Counted from the first letter of the stretch, positions 10,752 to 19,925 are shown. The stretch: 64,000 nucleotides of DNA from Alkalibacterium sp034520745 (GCA_034520745.1 JAXHNF010000013.1:38483-102482), one strand, 5' to 3'. The notes: a model not told the origin generated them from the letters alone. Numbers and translations: made by a program.

Positions 10752-10813
10752 TCAGAATAATAATTGATTCAAAAAGTAATATTATGGGGTAAACCCGAAG
10801 AGGAGGGCAATAC

Positions 10814-11089
10814 ATGAGCCGTAGTTTGAAAAAGGGACCTTTCGTCGATGATCATTTGATGAAAAAAGTTCGCGAAATGGATGAAAACAACAAACGTGTA
10901 ATCAAAACATGGTCACGTCGTTCAACTATTTTTCCGAACTTTGTAGGTTATACCATTGCCGTATATGATGGAAGAAAGCATGTGCCAGTCTATGTTCAAG
11001 AAGACATGGTCGGACACAAACTAGGTGAATTTGCACCAACAAGAACGTATCGCGGACACGGCAAAGACGACCGCACTACGAAACGTTAA
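10814..11089 (+). CDS. rpsS: 30S ribosomal protein S19
   Basis: S19 lies in the small-subunit head next to S13. It has 91 residues, starts MSRSLKKGPFVDDHL and has the HKLGEFAPTRTYRGH signature near its end. It starts behind GAGGAGGG, 62 bp after rplB. Confidence 0.98.
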   Translation: MSRSLKKGPFVDDHLMKKVREMDENNKRVIKTWSRRSTIFPNFVGYTIAVYDGRKHVPVYVQEDMVGHKLGEFAPTRTYRGHGKDDRTTKR

Positions 11090-11110
11090 TAGCGAAGGGA
11101 GGATACATTC

Positions 11111-11467
11111 ATGGCAGAAACAGTAACAGCAGCAAAAGCAACTGCTCGAACGGTTCGCATCGCACCACGTAAAACACGTATGGTTGTTGATACCATCAGA
11201 GGGAAAAGTGCTGCAGAAGCTATTTCTATCCTTCGCTTCACTAACAGAGGAGCAGCGGAAGCGGTAGAAAAAGTTTTGATGTCAGCAATTGCAAATGCTG
11301 AACACAATTACGATATGGATATTGAAGAATTAGTCGTAAGCGAAGCCTATGTAAATGAAGGAGCAACCTTAAAAAGGTTCCGTCCACGTGCTAAAGGTGC
11401 AGCTTCACGTATAAACAAACGAACAAGCCACATTACGATCGTGGTAACAGAGAAGAAGGAGGGGTAA
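11111..11467 (+). CDS. rplV: 50S ribosomal protein L22
   Basis: L22 lines the exit tunnel; its beta hairpin is a known site of macrolide resistance changes. The 118 residues show RIAPRKTRMVVDTIRG near the start and the hairpin RFRPRAKGAASRINKRTSH. It is separated by only 3 bp from rpsC. Confidence 0.98.
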   Translation: MAETVTAAKATARTVRIAPRKTRMVVDTIRGKSAAEAISILRFTNRGAAEAVEKVLMSAIANAEHNYDMDIEELVVSEAYVNEGATLKRFRPRAKGAASRINKRTSHITIVVTEKKEG

Positions 11468-11470
11468 TCA

Positions 11471-12127
11471 GTGGGACAAAAAGTAAATCCTCATGGTATG
11501 CGTGTCGGCGTCATCCAAGATTGGGACGCTAAATGGTACGCAGAAAAAGATTTTGCAGACAAATTACATGAAGACCTTGCTGTTCGTGAGTACATTGCTA
11601 AAAAACTAAGTGATGCCTCTGTTTCTCGTGTAGAAATCGAACGTGCAGCAAACAGAATCAACGTATCAATCCATACTGCCAAACCAGGAATGGTCATTGG
11701 TAAAGGCGGATCAGAAGTTGACTCTTTAAGAAATGGTTTAAACAACTTGACTGGCAAACGTGTTCACGTCAACATCGTTGAAATCAAACGTCCAGACATG
11801 GATGCTACACTAGTCGCTAAAAGTATTGCTGAACAGCTTGAAAACCGTATTTCATTCCGTCGTGCACAGAAGCAGTCAATCCAGCGCACAATGCGTTCAG
11901 GTGCTAAAGGTGTTCGTACAATGGTAGCCGGTCGTTTGAACGGAGCAGATATTGCCCGTAGCGAAAGCTTTGCAGAAGGATCCGTTCCTTTGCACACACT
12001 TCGTGCAGATATCGACTATGCTAACGAAGAAGCCGACACAACTTACGGTAAAATCGGAATCAAAGTATGGATCTATAAAGGAGAAGTTCTTCCCGAAGTT
12101 CGAGAAGATAAGAAAGGAGGGAAATAA
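11471..12127 (+). CDS. rpsC: 30S ribosomal protein S3
   Basis: S3 has an N-terminal KH domain and forms part of the mRNA entry helicase. The 218-residue product starts MGQKVNPHGMRVGVIQDW from GTG 11471. The KH GxxG motif appears as MVIGKGGSEVD near residue 76. The stop is 3 bp before rplP. Confidence 0.98.
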   Translation: MGQKVNPHGMRVGVIQDWDAKWYAEKDFADKLHEDLAVREYIAKKLSDASVSRVEIERAANRINVSIHTAKPGMVIGKGGSEVDSLRNGLNNLTGKRVHVNIVEIKRPDMDATLVAKSIAEQLENRISFRRAQKQSIQRTMRSGAKGVRTMVAGRLNGADIARSESFAEGSVPLHTLRADIDYANEEADTTYGKIGIKVWIYKGEVLPEVREDKKGGK

Positions 12128-12130
12128 CCA

Positions 12131-12562
12131 ATGTTAGTACCAAAACGTGTAAAACACCGTCGCGAATTCCGTGGTAAAATGCGTGGAGAAGCTAAAGGCG
12201 GCAAAGAGATTGCATACGGTCAATACGGACTGCAGGCAATAGACTCTGTCTGGATCACAAGCAGACAAATCGAATCAGCTCGTATAGCGATGACTCGTTA
12301 TATGAAACGTGGTGGGAAAGTATGGATCAAAATTTTCCCTCACAAACCAGTGTCAGCTAAGGCAATTGGTGTTCGTATGGGTTCTGGTAAAGGAGCTCCT
12401 GAGAGCTGGGTAGCACCTGTCAAACGTGGTAAGATCATGTTTGAAATCGGTGGCGTATCTGAAGAAGTCGCTCGCGAAGCCTTGCGTTTAGCTTCACACA
12501 AACTACCGGTTAGAACTAGAGTAGTAACTCGTGAAGAAAGTGGTGACTCAAATGAAGGCTAA
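12131..12562 (+). CDS. rplP: 50S ribosomal protein L16
   Basis: L16 contacts A-site tRNA. It has 143 residues, begins MLVPKRVKHRREFRGK and contains MGSGKGAPESWVAPVK. Its last codons overlap the rpmC start by 11 bp. Confidence 0.98.
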   Translation: MLVPKRVKHRREFRGKMRGEAKGGKEIAYGQYGLQAIDSVWITSRQIESARIAMTRYMKRGGKVWIKIFPHKPVSAKAIGVRMGSGKGAPESWVAPVKRGKIMFEIGGVSEEVAREALRLASHKLPVRTRVVTREESGDSNEG

Positions 12563-12743
12563 TGAATTAAAAAGCTTATCCACTACTGAATTAATAGAAA
12601 AAGAAGCAGAATTCAAAGAAGAGCTGTTTAACTTACGCTTTCAATTAGCTACTGGACAATTAGAAAACACCGCTCGTATCAGTGAGGTACGTAAGAATAT
12701 CGCGCGTGTTAAAACTGTTTTGCGCCAAGCTGAAATGGCATAG
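12552..12743 (+). CDS. rpmC: 50S ribosomal protein L29
   Basis: L29 sits at the tunnel exit beside L23. The 63-residue product from ATG 12552 begins MKANELKSLSTTELIEKE, the family N-terminus. An upstream in-frame start at 12531 would lie inside rplP and add seven residues not seen in the family, so it is not used. Reads LFNLRFQLATGQLENTARI, the L29 core. Confidence 0.96.
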   Translation: MKANELKSLSTTELIEKEAEFKEELFNLRFQLATGQLENTARISEVRKNIARVKTVLRQAEMA

Positions 12744-12784
12744 TAAGAGGATAGTGTAATAGCTTATTCAAAGGAGGCTAGAAA

Positions 12785-13048
12785 ATGGCTGAACGTAACG
12801 ATCGTAAAGTGTATCAGGGCAAAGTAACTTCTGACAAAATGGATAAAACCATCGTGGTGGAAATCGCAACGCAGAAACAGCACCCTAAATACAAGAAACG
12901 TATTAAATACTCAACTAAATTTAAAGCACATGATGAAAACAATACTGCTAAAACTGGCGACGTTGTTAAAATCATGGAAACTCGTCCATTATCTAAAGAT
13001 AAACGTTTCCGTTTATTAGAAGTGGTTGAAGAATCAGTACAATTATAA
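12785..13048 (+). CDS. rpsQ: 30S ribosomal protein S17
   Basis: S17 is an OB-fold primary 16S rRNA binder. It has 87 residues, with KVYQGKVTSDKMDKTIVV near the N-terminus and the motif ETRPLSKDKRFRL near the C-terminus. It starts behind AAAGGAGG. Confidence 0.98.
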   Translation: MAERNDRKVYQGKVTSDKMDKTIVVEIATQKQHPKYKKRIKYSTKFKAHDENNTAKTGDVVKIMETRPLSKDKRFRLLEVVEESVQL

Positions 13049-13121
13049 TAAGATCCGGGGAACCGGGAGCTACACAGCGATGAAGTAATCTTTATCGTGA
13101 GTTTGAAAGGAGGATCCTAAC

Positions 13122-13490
13122 GTGATTCAAACAGAAAGTCGTATGAAAGTCGCTGACAACTCTGGAGCACGTGAAGTGCTTGTCATCAAAGTTTTAGGCG
13201 GTTCAGGAGCCAAAACTGCAAATATTGGTGACGAAGTCGTTGTTTCTATTAAACATGCTACACCAGGCGGCGTTGTTAAAAAAGGGGACGTTGCTCGTGC
13301 AGTAATCGTCCGTACTAAATCTGGCGCTAGACGTCCAGATGGTTCTTATATCAAATTTGACGAAAATGCTTGTGTAATCATTCGTGAAGACAAAGCACCA
13401 CGTGGAACACGTATCTTCGGACCAGTTGCTCGTGAATTACGTGAGAATAACTTTATGAGAATTGTTTCGTTAGCTCCGGAAGTTCTGTAA
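13122..13490 (+). CDS. rplN: 50S ribosomal protein L14
   Basis: L14 forms an intersubunit bridge with 16S rRNA. The 122-residue product starts from GTG as MIQTESRMKVADNSGAR, the standard sequence, behind AAAGGAGG. It is the first gene of the spc part of the cluster; the 73 bp before it carry no promoter that I can defend. Confidence 0.98.
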   Translation: MIQTESRMKVADNSGAREVLVIKVLGGSGAKTANIGDEVVVSIKHATPGGVVKKGDVARAVIVRTKSGARRPDGSYIKFDENACVIIREDKAPRGTRIFGPVARELRENNFMRIVSLAPEVL

Positions 13491-13524
13491 TTCCGATAAA
13501 CGTCATAAGGAGGTGCGCTAGAGA

Positions 13525-13830
13525 ATGTTTGTAAAAACAGGAGACAAAGTCAAAGTAATAGCCGGTAAAGATAAAGGCAAAGAAGGCACGATATTAGCTG
13601 CTATGCCTAAACAGAACAAAGTTATTGTTGAAGGACTCAACATCATGAAAAAACATACCCGTCCTACTGGTATGGGACAAGAAGGCGGAATTGTTGAAAA
13701 AGAAGCACCAATTCACGTTTCTAATGTTCAACTGATCGATCCTAAGACAAATGAATCTACTCGAGTAGGTTATAAAGTTGAAGATGGCAAGAAAGTTCGC
13801 TACGCTAAAAAATCTGGCGAGACACTTTAA
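13525..13830 (+). CDS. rplX: 50S ribosomal protein L24
   Basis: L24 starts large-subunit assembly. The 101 residues begin MFVKTGDKVKVIAGKDKGKE, the KOW motif that defines the family. It lies in the standard order between rplN and rplE. Confidence 0.98.
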   Translation: MFVKTGDKVKVIAGKDKGKEGTILAAMPKQNKVIVEGLNIMKKHTRPTGMGQEGGIVEKEAPIHVSNVQLIDPKTNESTRVGYKVEDGKKVRYAKKSGETL

Positions 13831-13859
13831 ATCAAAGTAGGAAAGGAGGGCATTCATTT

Positions 13860-14399
13860 ATGACACGCCTTAAAGAAAAATATAACAGTGATGTACGTTC
13901 ATCATTAGTTGAAAAATTTGATTACAGTTCAATCATGGAAGCACCAAGAGTTGAAAAGATCGTTATCAACATGGGTGTTGGTGAAGCTGTATCAAACACA
14001 AAGAACTTAGATAAAGCAGTAGAAGAATTAACACTTATTTCTGGACAAAAACCAGTGATCACGCGTGCTAAGAAATCCATCGCTGCATTCCGTTTACGTG
14101 AAGGCATGCCGATCGGTACGAAAGTAACCCTTCGCGGTGATCGTATGTACGATTTCCTTGATAAATTAGTTACTGTTTCATTACCTCGTGTACGTGACTT
14201 CCGTGGAGTAAGCAAAAATGCGTTTGACGGACGTGGAAACTACACGCTGGGAATCAAAGAGCAGCTTATTTTCCCTGAAATCGATTATGATGATGTGGAC
14301 AAAGTTCGCGGTATGGATATTGTCATCGTTACATCAGCTAACTCAGATGAAGAAGCTCGTGAATTACTTGGACAATTGGGAATGCCGTTCCAGAAATAA
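13860..14399 (+). CDS. rplE: 50S ribosomal protein L5
   Basis: L5 binds 5S rRNA in the central protuberance. The product is 179 residues with KIVINMGVGEAVSNTKNLDKA and RGNYTLGIKEQLIFPEIDYD, both typical. ATG 13860 follows AAAGGAGGG. Confidence 0.98.
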   Translation: MTRLKEKYNSDVRSSLVEKFDYSSIMEAPRVEKIVINMGVGEAVSNTKNLDKAVEELTLISGQKPVITRAKKSIAAFRLREGMPIGTKVTLRGDRMYDFLDKLVTVSLPRVRDFRGVSKNAFDGRGNYTLGIKEQLIFPEIDYDDVDKVRGMDIVIVTSANSDEEARELLGQLGMPFQK

Positions 14400-14432
14400 C
14401 CTAAACTACCTGTTAGGAGGGTAATTGTAAAA

Positions 14433-14619
14433 ATGGCTAAAAAATCAATGATTGCTAAAACACAAAAAACCAGCCAAGTTTTCGACACATGAGTATACCC
14501 GCTGTGAACGTTGTGGACGCCCACATGCTGTATATCAAAAATTCAAATTATGCCGTATTTGCTTGCGTGAGCTAGCTTATAAAGGTCAAATTCCAGGCTT
14601 GAAAAAAGCAAGCTGGTAA
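14433..14619 (+). CDS. rpsN: 30S ribosomal protein S14, zinc type (one extra base)
   Basis: S14 type Z has a zinc ribbon; the four ligands are visible in CERCGRPHAV and KLCRICLREL. The frame opens MAKKSMIAKTQK, then a TGA appears after 19 codons; the rest of S14 continues in another frame to GLKKASW and TAA. The span is 187 nt, one more than the 186 expected for 61 residues. Removing one A from the six-A run at about 14445-14450 restores the gene. Because S14 is essential in the absence of a second copy, this is most likely a sequencing error. Confidence 0.93.
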
Positions 14620-14656
14620 ACAAAACGAAAACTTGCCGCAAAGGAGGCTACAACGA

Positions 14657-15055
14657 ATGGTCATGACAGATCCAATCGCAGATTTCTTAACTCGTATTCG
14701 TAACGCTAACAACGCTCGTCATACGAAAGTGGAAATTCCTGCTTCTAACTTGAAAAAAGGTATGGCCGATATCCTGAAATCAGAAGGTTTCATCAAGGAT
14801 GTTGAATTCGTGGAAGATGACAAACAAGGCATCGTCCGCATTTTCTTGAAATATGGTCAGAACAACGAACGTGTCATCACTGGCTTGAAACGTATCTCAA
14901 AACCAGGATTGCGCGTTTATGTTAACGCAGAAGAAATGCCTAAAGTGTTGAACGGACTAGGAATAGCTCTTGTTTCTACATCAGAAGGTGTTGTCACAGA
15001 CAAAACAGCTCGTGCTAAAAATATCGGCGGAGAAGTACTCGCTTACGTTTGGTAA
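14657..15055 (+). CDS. rpsH: 30S ribosomal protein S8
   Basis: S8 binds the 16S central domain and represses the spc operon in other bacteria. The 132-residue product begins MVMTDPIADFLTRIRNANN. ATG 14657 sits 9 nt after AAGGAGG (14641-14647), which decides the start. The C-terminal VSTSEGVVTDKTARAKNIGG matches the conserved rRNA-binding region. Confidence 0.97.
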   Translation: MVMTDPIADFLTRIRNANNARHTKVEIPASNLKKGMADILKSEGFIKDVEFVEDDKQGIVRIFLKYGQNNERVITGLKRISKPGLRVYVNAEEMPKVLNGLGIALVSTSEGVVTDKTARAKNIGGEVLAYVW

Positions 15056-15087
15056 TGAGTTAAGATAGATGAAGGAGGTGCCGGACT

Positions 15088-15624
15088 TTGAGCCGTATCG
15101 GAAAACAACCAATTACGATTCCTGAAGGTGTTGATGTCAACATCGACGGTAACGTAATTACAGTTAAAGGGAAAAACGGAGAATTGAGCCGTGAAATCAG
15201 CCCTATTATTGATGTTAAAGTTGAAGATGATCAAATGACATTTGTACGACCTGACGAATCAAAAGCAAGTCGTACTATCCACGGAACAACTCGCGCTATT
15301 GTGAACAACATGGTCGAAGGTGTTACTGTCGGTTTTGAAAAAGTTCTTGAATTCAATGGTGTTGGTTACCGTGCACAAAAACAGGGTAACAAATTAGTCA
15401 TCAACGTTGGACTATCACATCCAGTTGAATTTGAAGAAATCGAAGGATTAACAGTTGATGTACCATCTAACACTGTTGTTTCTATTAAAGGTGCAAGCAA
15501 AGAAAAAGTTGGCGCTTTGGCTGCCAATATTCGTGCCGTACGCCCACCAGAGCCTTATAAAGGTAAAGGGATCCGCTATAGAGGCGAAAACGTACGCCGT
15601 AAAGAAGGTAAAACGGGTAAATAA
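15088..15624 (+). CDS. rplF: 50S ribosomal protein L6
   Basis: L6 lies near the factor-binding site. It has 178 residues and starts from TTG as MSRIGKQPITIPEGV behind GAAGGAGGTG. The C-terminal signature PEPYKGKGIRYRGE is present. Confidence 0.97.
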   Translation: MSRIGKQPITIPEGVDVNIDGNVITVKGKNGELSREISPIIDVKVEDDQMTFVRPDESKASRTIHGTTRAIVNNMVEGVTVGFEKVLEFNGVGYRAQKQGNKLVINVGLSHPVEFEEIEGLTVDVPSNTVVSIKGASKEKVGALAANIRAVRPPEPYKGKGIRYRGENVRRKEGKTGK

Positions 15625-15734
15625 TAAGCTGAAAGAGAACATTATAGCTTTATGTTATAACGTTCTGCTTCACTTTTTACCACAAACCTGATGATCTCAT
15701 TTAAATGAGAATCTTGAATAAAGAGGTGACAATT

Positions 15735-16091
15735 GTGATAACAAAACCAGATAAAAACAAATTACGTCAAAAAAGACATAAACGCATCCGCAGAAATCTT
15801 TCTGGTACTGCTGAGCGCCCGCGTTTGAGTGTGTTCCGTTCGAACACAAACATCTACGCTCAATTAATTGATGATGTAGAGGGTGTAACGCTCGCAAGTG
15901 CATCTTCCTTAGATACTGACGTTTCAGGCGATTCGAAAGTTGAAGAAGCTGCTGCAGTAGGCGCATTGATAGCTAAACGTGCTAAAGACAAAGACCTTTC
16001 AGTCGTTGTTTTTGACCGTGGAGGATATCAGTACCACGGACGCGTGAAAGCATTAGCAGACGCAGCTCGTGAAAACGGACTATCATTCTAG
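15735..16091 (+). CDS. rplR: 50S ribosomal protein L18
   Basis: L18 delivers 5S rRNA with L5. The 118-residue product is taken from GTG 15735 (MITKPDKNKLRQKRHKRIR), 6 nt after AGAGGTG. A longer in-frame start at 15705 lacks a ribosome binding site. The C-terminal FDRGGYQYHGRVKALADAAR is diagnostic. Confidence 0.96.
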   Translation: MITKPDKNKLRQKRHKRIRRNLSGTAERPRLSVFRSNTNIYAQLIDDVEGVTLASASSLDTDVSGDSKVEEAAAVGALIAKRAKDKDLSVVVFDRGGYQYHGRVKALADAARENGLSF

Positions 16092-16113
16092 AGAAAAGGA
16101 GGAATAACAGTAC

Positions 16114-16617
16114 ATGACAACTCATATTGATGCATCTAAATTAGATATTGAAGATCGCGTTGTTGAAATCAACCGTGTAACTAAAGTTGTTAAAGGTGGA
16201 CGTCGTCTTCGTTTTGCTGCTTTAGTCGTTGTTGGAGACAGAAACGGACATGTCGGTTTTGGTACAGGTAAAGCTCAGGAAGTTCCTGAAGCGATCCGTA
16301 AAGCGATCGAAGCTGCTAAAACAAATATGGTCGAAGTACCGATCGTAGGAACGACATTGCCACACAAAGTCATTGGACGTCACGGTGGCGGTAATATCAT
16401 TCTGAAACCTGCTACAGCCGGTTCAGGAGTTTCTGCTGGTGGTCCAGTACGTGCGATTTTAGAATTAGCCGGCGTACAAGACGTTTCTTCCAAATCTGTC
16501 GGATCTAGTTCGCCGATCAACATGATTCGTGCAACGATCGATGGAATCAATCAGCTGAAACGTGCAGAAGACGTAGCAAAACTTCGCGGGAAATCCGTTG
16601 AAGAATTACTTGGATAA
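16114..16617 (+). CDS. rpsE: 30S ribosomal protein S5
   Basis: S5 helps decoding accuracy and mRNA helicase activity. The 167 residues include the motif KVVKGGRRLRFAALVVVGD and GHVGFGTGKAQEVPEAIRKA. It starts 23 bp after rplR behind AAAGGAGG. Confidence 0.98.
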   Translation: MTTHIDASKLDIEDRVVEINRVTKVVKGGRRLRFAALVVVGDRNGHVGFGTGKAQEVPEAIRKAIEAAKTNMVEVPIVGTTLPHKVIGRHGGGNIILKPATAGSGVSAGGPVRAILELAGVQDVSSKSVGSSSPINMIRATIDGINQLKRAEDVAKLRGKSVEELLG

Positions 16618-16631
16618 GGAGAGATGACACA

Positions 16632-16811
16632 ATGGCAAACTTGGAAATAACATTAAAACGCAGTTTAATTGGTCGTCCTCAAAAACAACACCAGGTAGTT
16701 AAATCGCTGGGTCTTAGAAAAACAAATTCGTCAGTCGTAAGACCTGACAATGATGCAGTACGAGGCGCAATTAAGCATATCGCTCATTTAGTCGATGTTA
16801 AAGAAGTTTAA
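16632..16811 (+). CDS. rpmD: 50S ribosomal protein L30
   Basis: A 59-codon gene in the gap between rpsE and rplO. The product begins MANLEITLKRSLIGRPQKQH and has KSLGLRKTNSSVVRPDND, the L30 core. ATG 16632 follows AAGGAGAG closely. Gene order and length fit exactly. Confidence 0.96.
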   Translation: MANLEITLKRSLIGRPQKQHQVVKSLGLRKTNSSVVRPDNDAVRGAIKHIAHLVDVKEV

Positions 16812-16848
16812 TGAGCAAAGAGTCTAACCAAAGGAGGTGCCAAGATTT

Positions 16849-17289
16849 ATGAAACTTCATGAATTAAAACCTGCAGAAGGATCACGCAAATCACGTAACC
16901 GTGTTGGTCGTGGATCATCTTCTGGTAACGGTAAAACATCCGGTCGTGGTCAAAAAGGACAAAAAGCGCGTTCAGGTGGTGGAACACGTTTAGGTTTTGA
17001 AGGTGGCCAAACGCCATTATTCCAAACTTTACCAAAACGTGGATTTACAAACTACAACCGTAAAGAATTCGCAATTGTCAATTTAGACACATTGAACCGT
17101 TTTGAAGAAGGAACAGAAGTTACTCCAGAATTGCTTGTTGAATCAGGAGTAATCAAAAACAAAAAATCCGGAGTCAAAGTATTGGCGAAAGGAAACGTCG
17201 ATCACAAACTTACTGTGAAAGCTAACAAGTTTTCTTCTGCAGCTAAGGAAGCGATCGAAGCTGCCGGTGGATCAGTAGAGGTGATCTAA
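16849..17289 (+). CDS. rplO: 50S ribosomal protein L15
   Basis: L15 is a late-assembly large-subunit protein. From ATG 16849 (12 nt after AAGGAGG) it has 146 residues beginning MKLHELKPAEGSRKSRNRVG, with the Gly-rich, basic N-terminus typical of the family (GRGSSSGNGKTSGRGQKGQ). The in-frame codon at 16837 lies inside the ribosome binding site and is not used. secY starts 3 bp after the stop. Confidence 0.97.
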   Translation: MKLHELKPAEGSRKSRNRVGRGSSSGNGKTSGRGQKGQKARSGGGTRLGFEGGQTPLFQTLPKRGFTNYNRKEFAIVNLDTLNRFEEGTEVTPELLVESGVIKNKKSGVKVLAKGNVDHKLTVKANKFSSAAKEAIEAAGGSVEVI

Positions 17290-17291
17290 GA

Positions 17292-18590
17292 ATGATCGAG
17301 CTGATTAAAGGTGTTTTCAAAGAAAAAGATGTTCGTAGTCGTGTCATGTTCACTCTTGGGATTCTGATCGTTTTTCGTTTAGGTACGCACCTTACTGTAC
17401 CCGGCGTTAACGCTGATTCCTTAGGGGACTTGTCAAGTACCGGTTTATTCAACTTACTGGATACATTTGGTGGTGGGGCACTGAGCAGTTATTCAGTATT
17501 TGCTCTAGGTGTTTCACCTTACATTACGTCTTCTATCGTCATTCAGCTTCTGCAGATGGACGTCATTCCCAAATTCAAGGAATGGTCCGATCAGGGCGAA
17601 GTCGGGCGAAGAAAGTTAAACCAGGCAACACGCTATTTAACGATTTTCTTAGCATTTTTCCAGGCTATCGGTATTTCTTACGGATTCAACGCATTAACGG
17701 GGTTGGGATTAGTTCGTAATCCTGGTCCGGCAACGTATGTTATGATCGCGATCATATTAACAGCAGGAACGATGCTGGTCATGTGGCTGGGCGAAATGAT
17801 CACTGTTCACGGTTTCGGGAACGGCGTATCATTCATCATCTTCTCTGGTATCATCGCGCGTTTTCCACAGGACATTGGACAGTTCTACAATACGCAAATC
17901 AGGAATGCCGGCGATGAAATTGTCAGTGCATGGGCACTGGCAATCAGTATCGTCGTTGTATTCATCCTGCTTGTACTGCTGGTCACTTATGTGGAAAATG
18001 CAAAACGTAACATACCGGTCCGGTACTCCAAACGTGCAAGCACATCGAAAGACAGTGCTGTATTACCGCTGAAAGTAAACTCAGCTGGCGTTATTCCAGT
18101 AATCTTCGCGAGTTCGTTTCTTATGACGCCTCAGATCATCCTGGGCTATTTTGCACAGGGCAATCAGAATGAAGGCTGGTTCCAGGTATTGAATAATGTA
18201 TTCAATCTTCAGGAACCCATGGGTGCTGCACTTTATACAGTACTTATCGTCTTGTTCACGTATTTCTACGCGTTTATTCAGGTCAATCCTGAAAAAGCTG
18301 CGGAAAATCTGCAAAAACAAAACGGCTACATTCCGAGTATTCGTCCGGGACGGGCAACTGAAGAATATATTGGATACATGCTTATTCGCTTAAGTACAGT
18401 GGGAGCTATTTATTTAGGAACGATTTCACTGCTTCCGATTATCGCTTCTGCTTTATTCAATCTGCCTGGTTCTCTCGCATTAGGAGGAACAAGTCTGCTC
18501 ATCGTAGTTGGTGTAGCACTTGACTCTATGCGACAGCTGGAAGGATTACTGAGCAAGAAGAGTTACCAAGGTTTCATTCAGCGCGCATAA
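17292..18590 (+). CDS. secY: protein translocase subunit SecY
   Basis: SecY is the ten-helix channel of the Sec translocon. The 432-residue product shows GVSPYITSSIVIQLLQM (helix 2 region) and the loop motif YVENAKRNIPVRYSKR. N-terminal plug and lateral-gate regions are present. It starts two bases after the rplO stop behind AGAGGTG, so it is translationally linked to the ribosomal genes. Confidence 0.98.
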   Translation: MIELIKGVFKEKDVRSRVMFTLGILIVFRLGTHLTVPGVNADSLGDLSSTGLFNLLDTFGGGALSSYSVFALGVSPYITSSIVIQLLQMDVIPKFKEWSDQGEVGRRKLNQATRYLTIFLAFFQAIGISYGFNALTGLGLVRNPGPATYVMIAIILTAGTMLVMWLGEMITVHGFGNGVSFIIFSGIIARFPQDIGQFYNTQIRNAGDEIVSAWALAISIVVVFILLVLLVTYVENAKRNIPVRYSKRASTSKDSAVLPLKVNSAGVIPVIFASSFLMTPQIILGYFAQGNQNEGWFQVLNNVFNLQEPMGAALYTVLIVLFTYFYAFIQVNPEKAAENLQKQNGYIPSIRPGRATEEYIGYMLIRLSTVGAIYLGTISLLPIIASALFNLPGSLALGGTSLLIVVGVALDSMRQLEGLLSKKSYQGFIQRA

Positions 18591-18711
18591 GCGACTTTTT
18601 AAAATTGAAATAAGACGATTTGCCCGAACGTCACAAAGACTATGGTGGGTAAATCGATCTTTTTTCCATTTATGCTGTTGAAACGAGTGAATGAATTAAG
18701 GAGGAAGCATG

Positions 18712-19356
18712 ATGAATTTGATCCTATTAGGTCTTCCTGGAGCTGGAAAAGGGACACAGGCGGCGCGTGTTTCGGAAAAGTACAACATTCCGCATATTTC
18801 CACCGGAGATATGTTTCGTGCAGCGATGAAAAACAAGACAGCTCTTGGCTTGAAAGCAAAAGAATATATGGACGCAGGTGATCTTGTTCCCGACGATGTA
18901 ACAAACGGAATAGTGAAAGAGCGTCTACAGCAAGATGATGCAAAAAGAGGGTTTCTGCTCGATGGCTATCCTCGTACACTGAATCAGGTTCAGGCCCTCC
19001 AGCAAGCTCTGGCTTCTACAAACAGAAGACTGGACCATGTGCTGTATATCAAAGTACCGAAAGATATTTTGAAGGAACGCCTGACCGGCAGATTCATGTG
19101 TTCGAATTGTGGAGCAACTTACCACAAGCTTTTCAATCCGCCCAGAGTGGAAGGAACTTGTGACAAATGCGGCTCGCATGACTTTTATCAGAGAGAAGAT
19201 GACAAACCGGAAACGGTGGAAAATCGTATCGAGGTAAATGAAAAGCAGACAGAAACACTGGCAGAACATTACAGAGAACAAGGTCTCGTCAGAGAAATCG
19301 ACGGCGAACAAAGTCCTAAACAAGTGTTTAAGGATATTGTGGACATATTAAACTAA
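18712..19356 (+). CDS. adk: adenylate kinase, zinc-LID type
   Basis: Adk interconverts ATP + AMP and 2 ADP. The 214-residue product from ATG 18712 (7 nt after AGGAGG; an ATG also lies at 18709) has the P-loop GLPGAGKGT, the AMP-binding STGDMFRAA and DGYPRTLNQ. The LID carries a complete Cys4 zinc site: CSNC, 16 residues, CDKC. This contrasts with the second adenylate kinase at 42263, which lacks it. Standard place after secY. Confidence 0.98.
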   Translation: MNLILLGLPGAGKGTQAARVSEKYNIPHISTGDMFRAAMKNKTALGLKAKEYMDAGDLVPDDVTNGIVKERLQQDDAKRGFLLDGYPRTLNQVQALQQALASTNRRLDHVLYIKVPKDILKERLTGRFMCSNCGATYHKLFNPPRVEGTCDKCGSHDFYQREDDKPETVENRIEVNEKQTETLAEHYREQGLVREIDGEQSPKQVFKDIVDILN

Positions 19357-19382
19357 GAAGTCCGATGTTTTATGATGAATCC

Positions 19383-19411
19383 TTGCAATGATCAGGTATG
19401 CATGATATAAT
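19383..19411 (+). promoter_or_regulatory. promoter before infA
   Basis: TTGCAA (19383-19388), 17 bp, TATAAT (19406-19411). It lies between adk and infA and would give the infA-rplQ segment an internal start about 115 nt before infA. Confidence 0.7.
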
Positions 19412-19531
19412 AGTACGAGCGTCAAAAAGCAACGATGCACAACAACTATTAGAGCATAAAATACAGTGAGGCATGATGCTTTCGCTCTATTCATGTGTAC
19501 AGAAGTGAGATATCAAAGGAGGAAACCAGGC

Positions 19532-19750
19532 GTGGCAAAAGACGATGTTATAGAGATTGAAGGAACCGTCCTAGAAACTCTGCCCAACGCAATGTTCAAA
19601 GTAGAACTTGAAAACGGTCATGAAATTCTAGCACACGTTTCTGGCAAAATTCGTATGAATTACATCCGGATTCTGCCTGGGGATAAGGTAACGGTTGAAA
19701 TGTCTCCATATGATTTAACACGTGGACGCATTACGTATCGATTTAAATAA
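19532..19750 (+). CDS. infA: translation initiation factor IF-1
   Basis: IF-1 is an OB-fold protein that blocks the A site during initiation. The 72-residue product starts from GTG 19532 as MAKDDVIEIEGTVLETLPN, behind AAAGGAGG. A longer in-frame start at 19466 would place 22 non-conserved residues in front and is rejected. Ends MSPYDLTRGRITYRFK, as usual. Confidence 0.97.
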   Translation: MAKDDVIEIEGTVLETLPNAMFKVELENGHEILAHVSGKIRMNYIRILPGDKVTVEMSPYDLTRGRITYRFK

Positions 19751-19786
19751 ACTTAGGACTCCGAAGACATCAGGGAGGGAAAGTTC

Positions 19787-19900
19787 ATGAAAGTAAGACC
19801 ATCAGTCAAAAAAATGTGTGACAAGTGTAAAGTGATCCGTCGTAATGGCCGTGTAATGGTTATATGCGAAAATCCTAAACACAAACAACGTCAAGGCTAA
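19787..19900 (+). CDS. rpmJ: 50S ribosomal protein L36, zinc type
   Basis: A 37-residue protein beginning MKVRPSVKKMCDKCKVIRR and ending KHKQRQG. The zinc ligands of the C+ form are visible (CDKC, then C and H in ICENPKH). It lies between infA and rpsM behind GGGAGGG, the conserved place. Confidence 0.97.
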   Translation: MKVRPSVKKMCDKCKVIRRNGRVMVICENPKHKQRQG

Positions 19901-19925
19901 TTTTTAAAACAGGAGGTGCATAGAC

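Noticed and set aside
14433..14619. Programmed ribosomal frameshift in rpsN
   Set aside because: S14 is not known to use one; the extra base sits in a plain A-run and many other genes show the same kind of indel.
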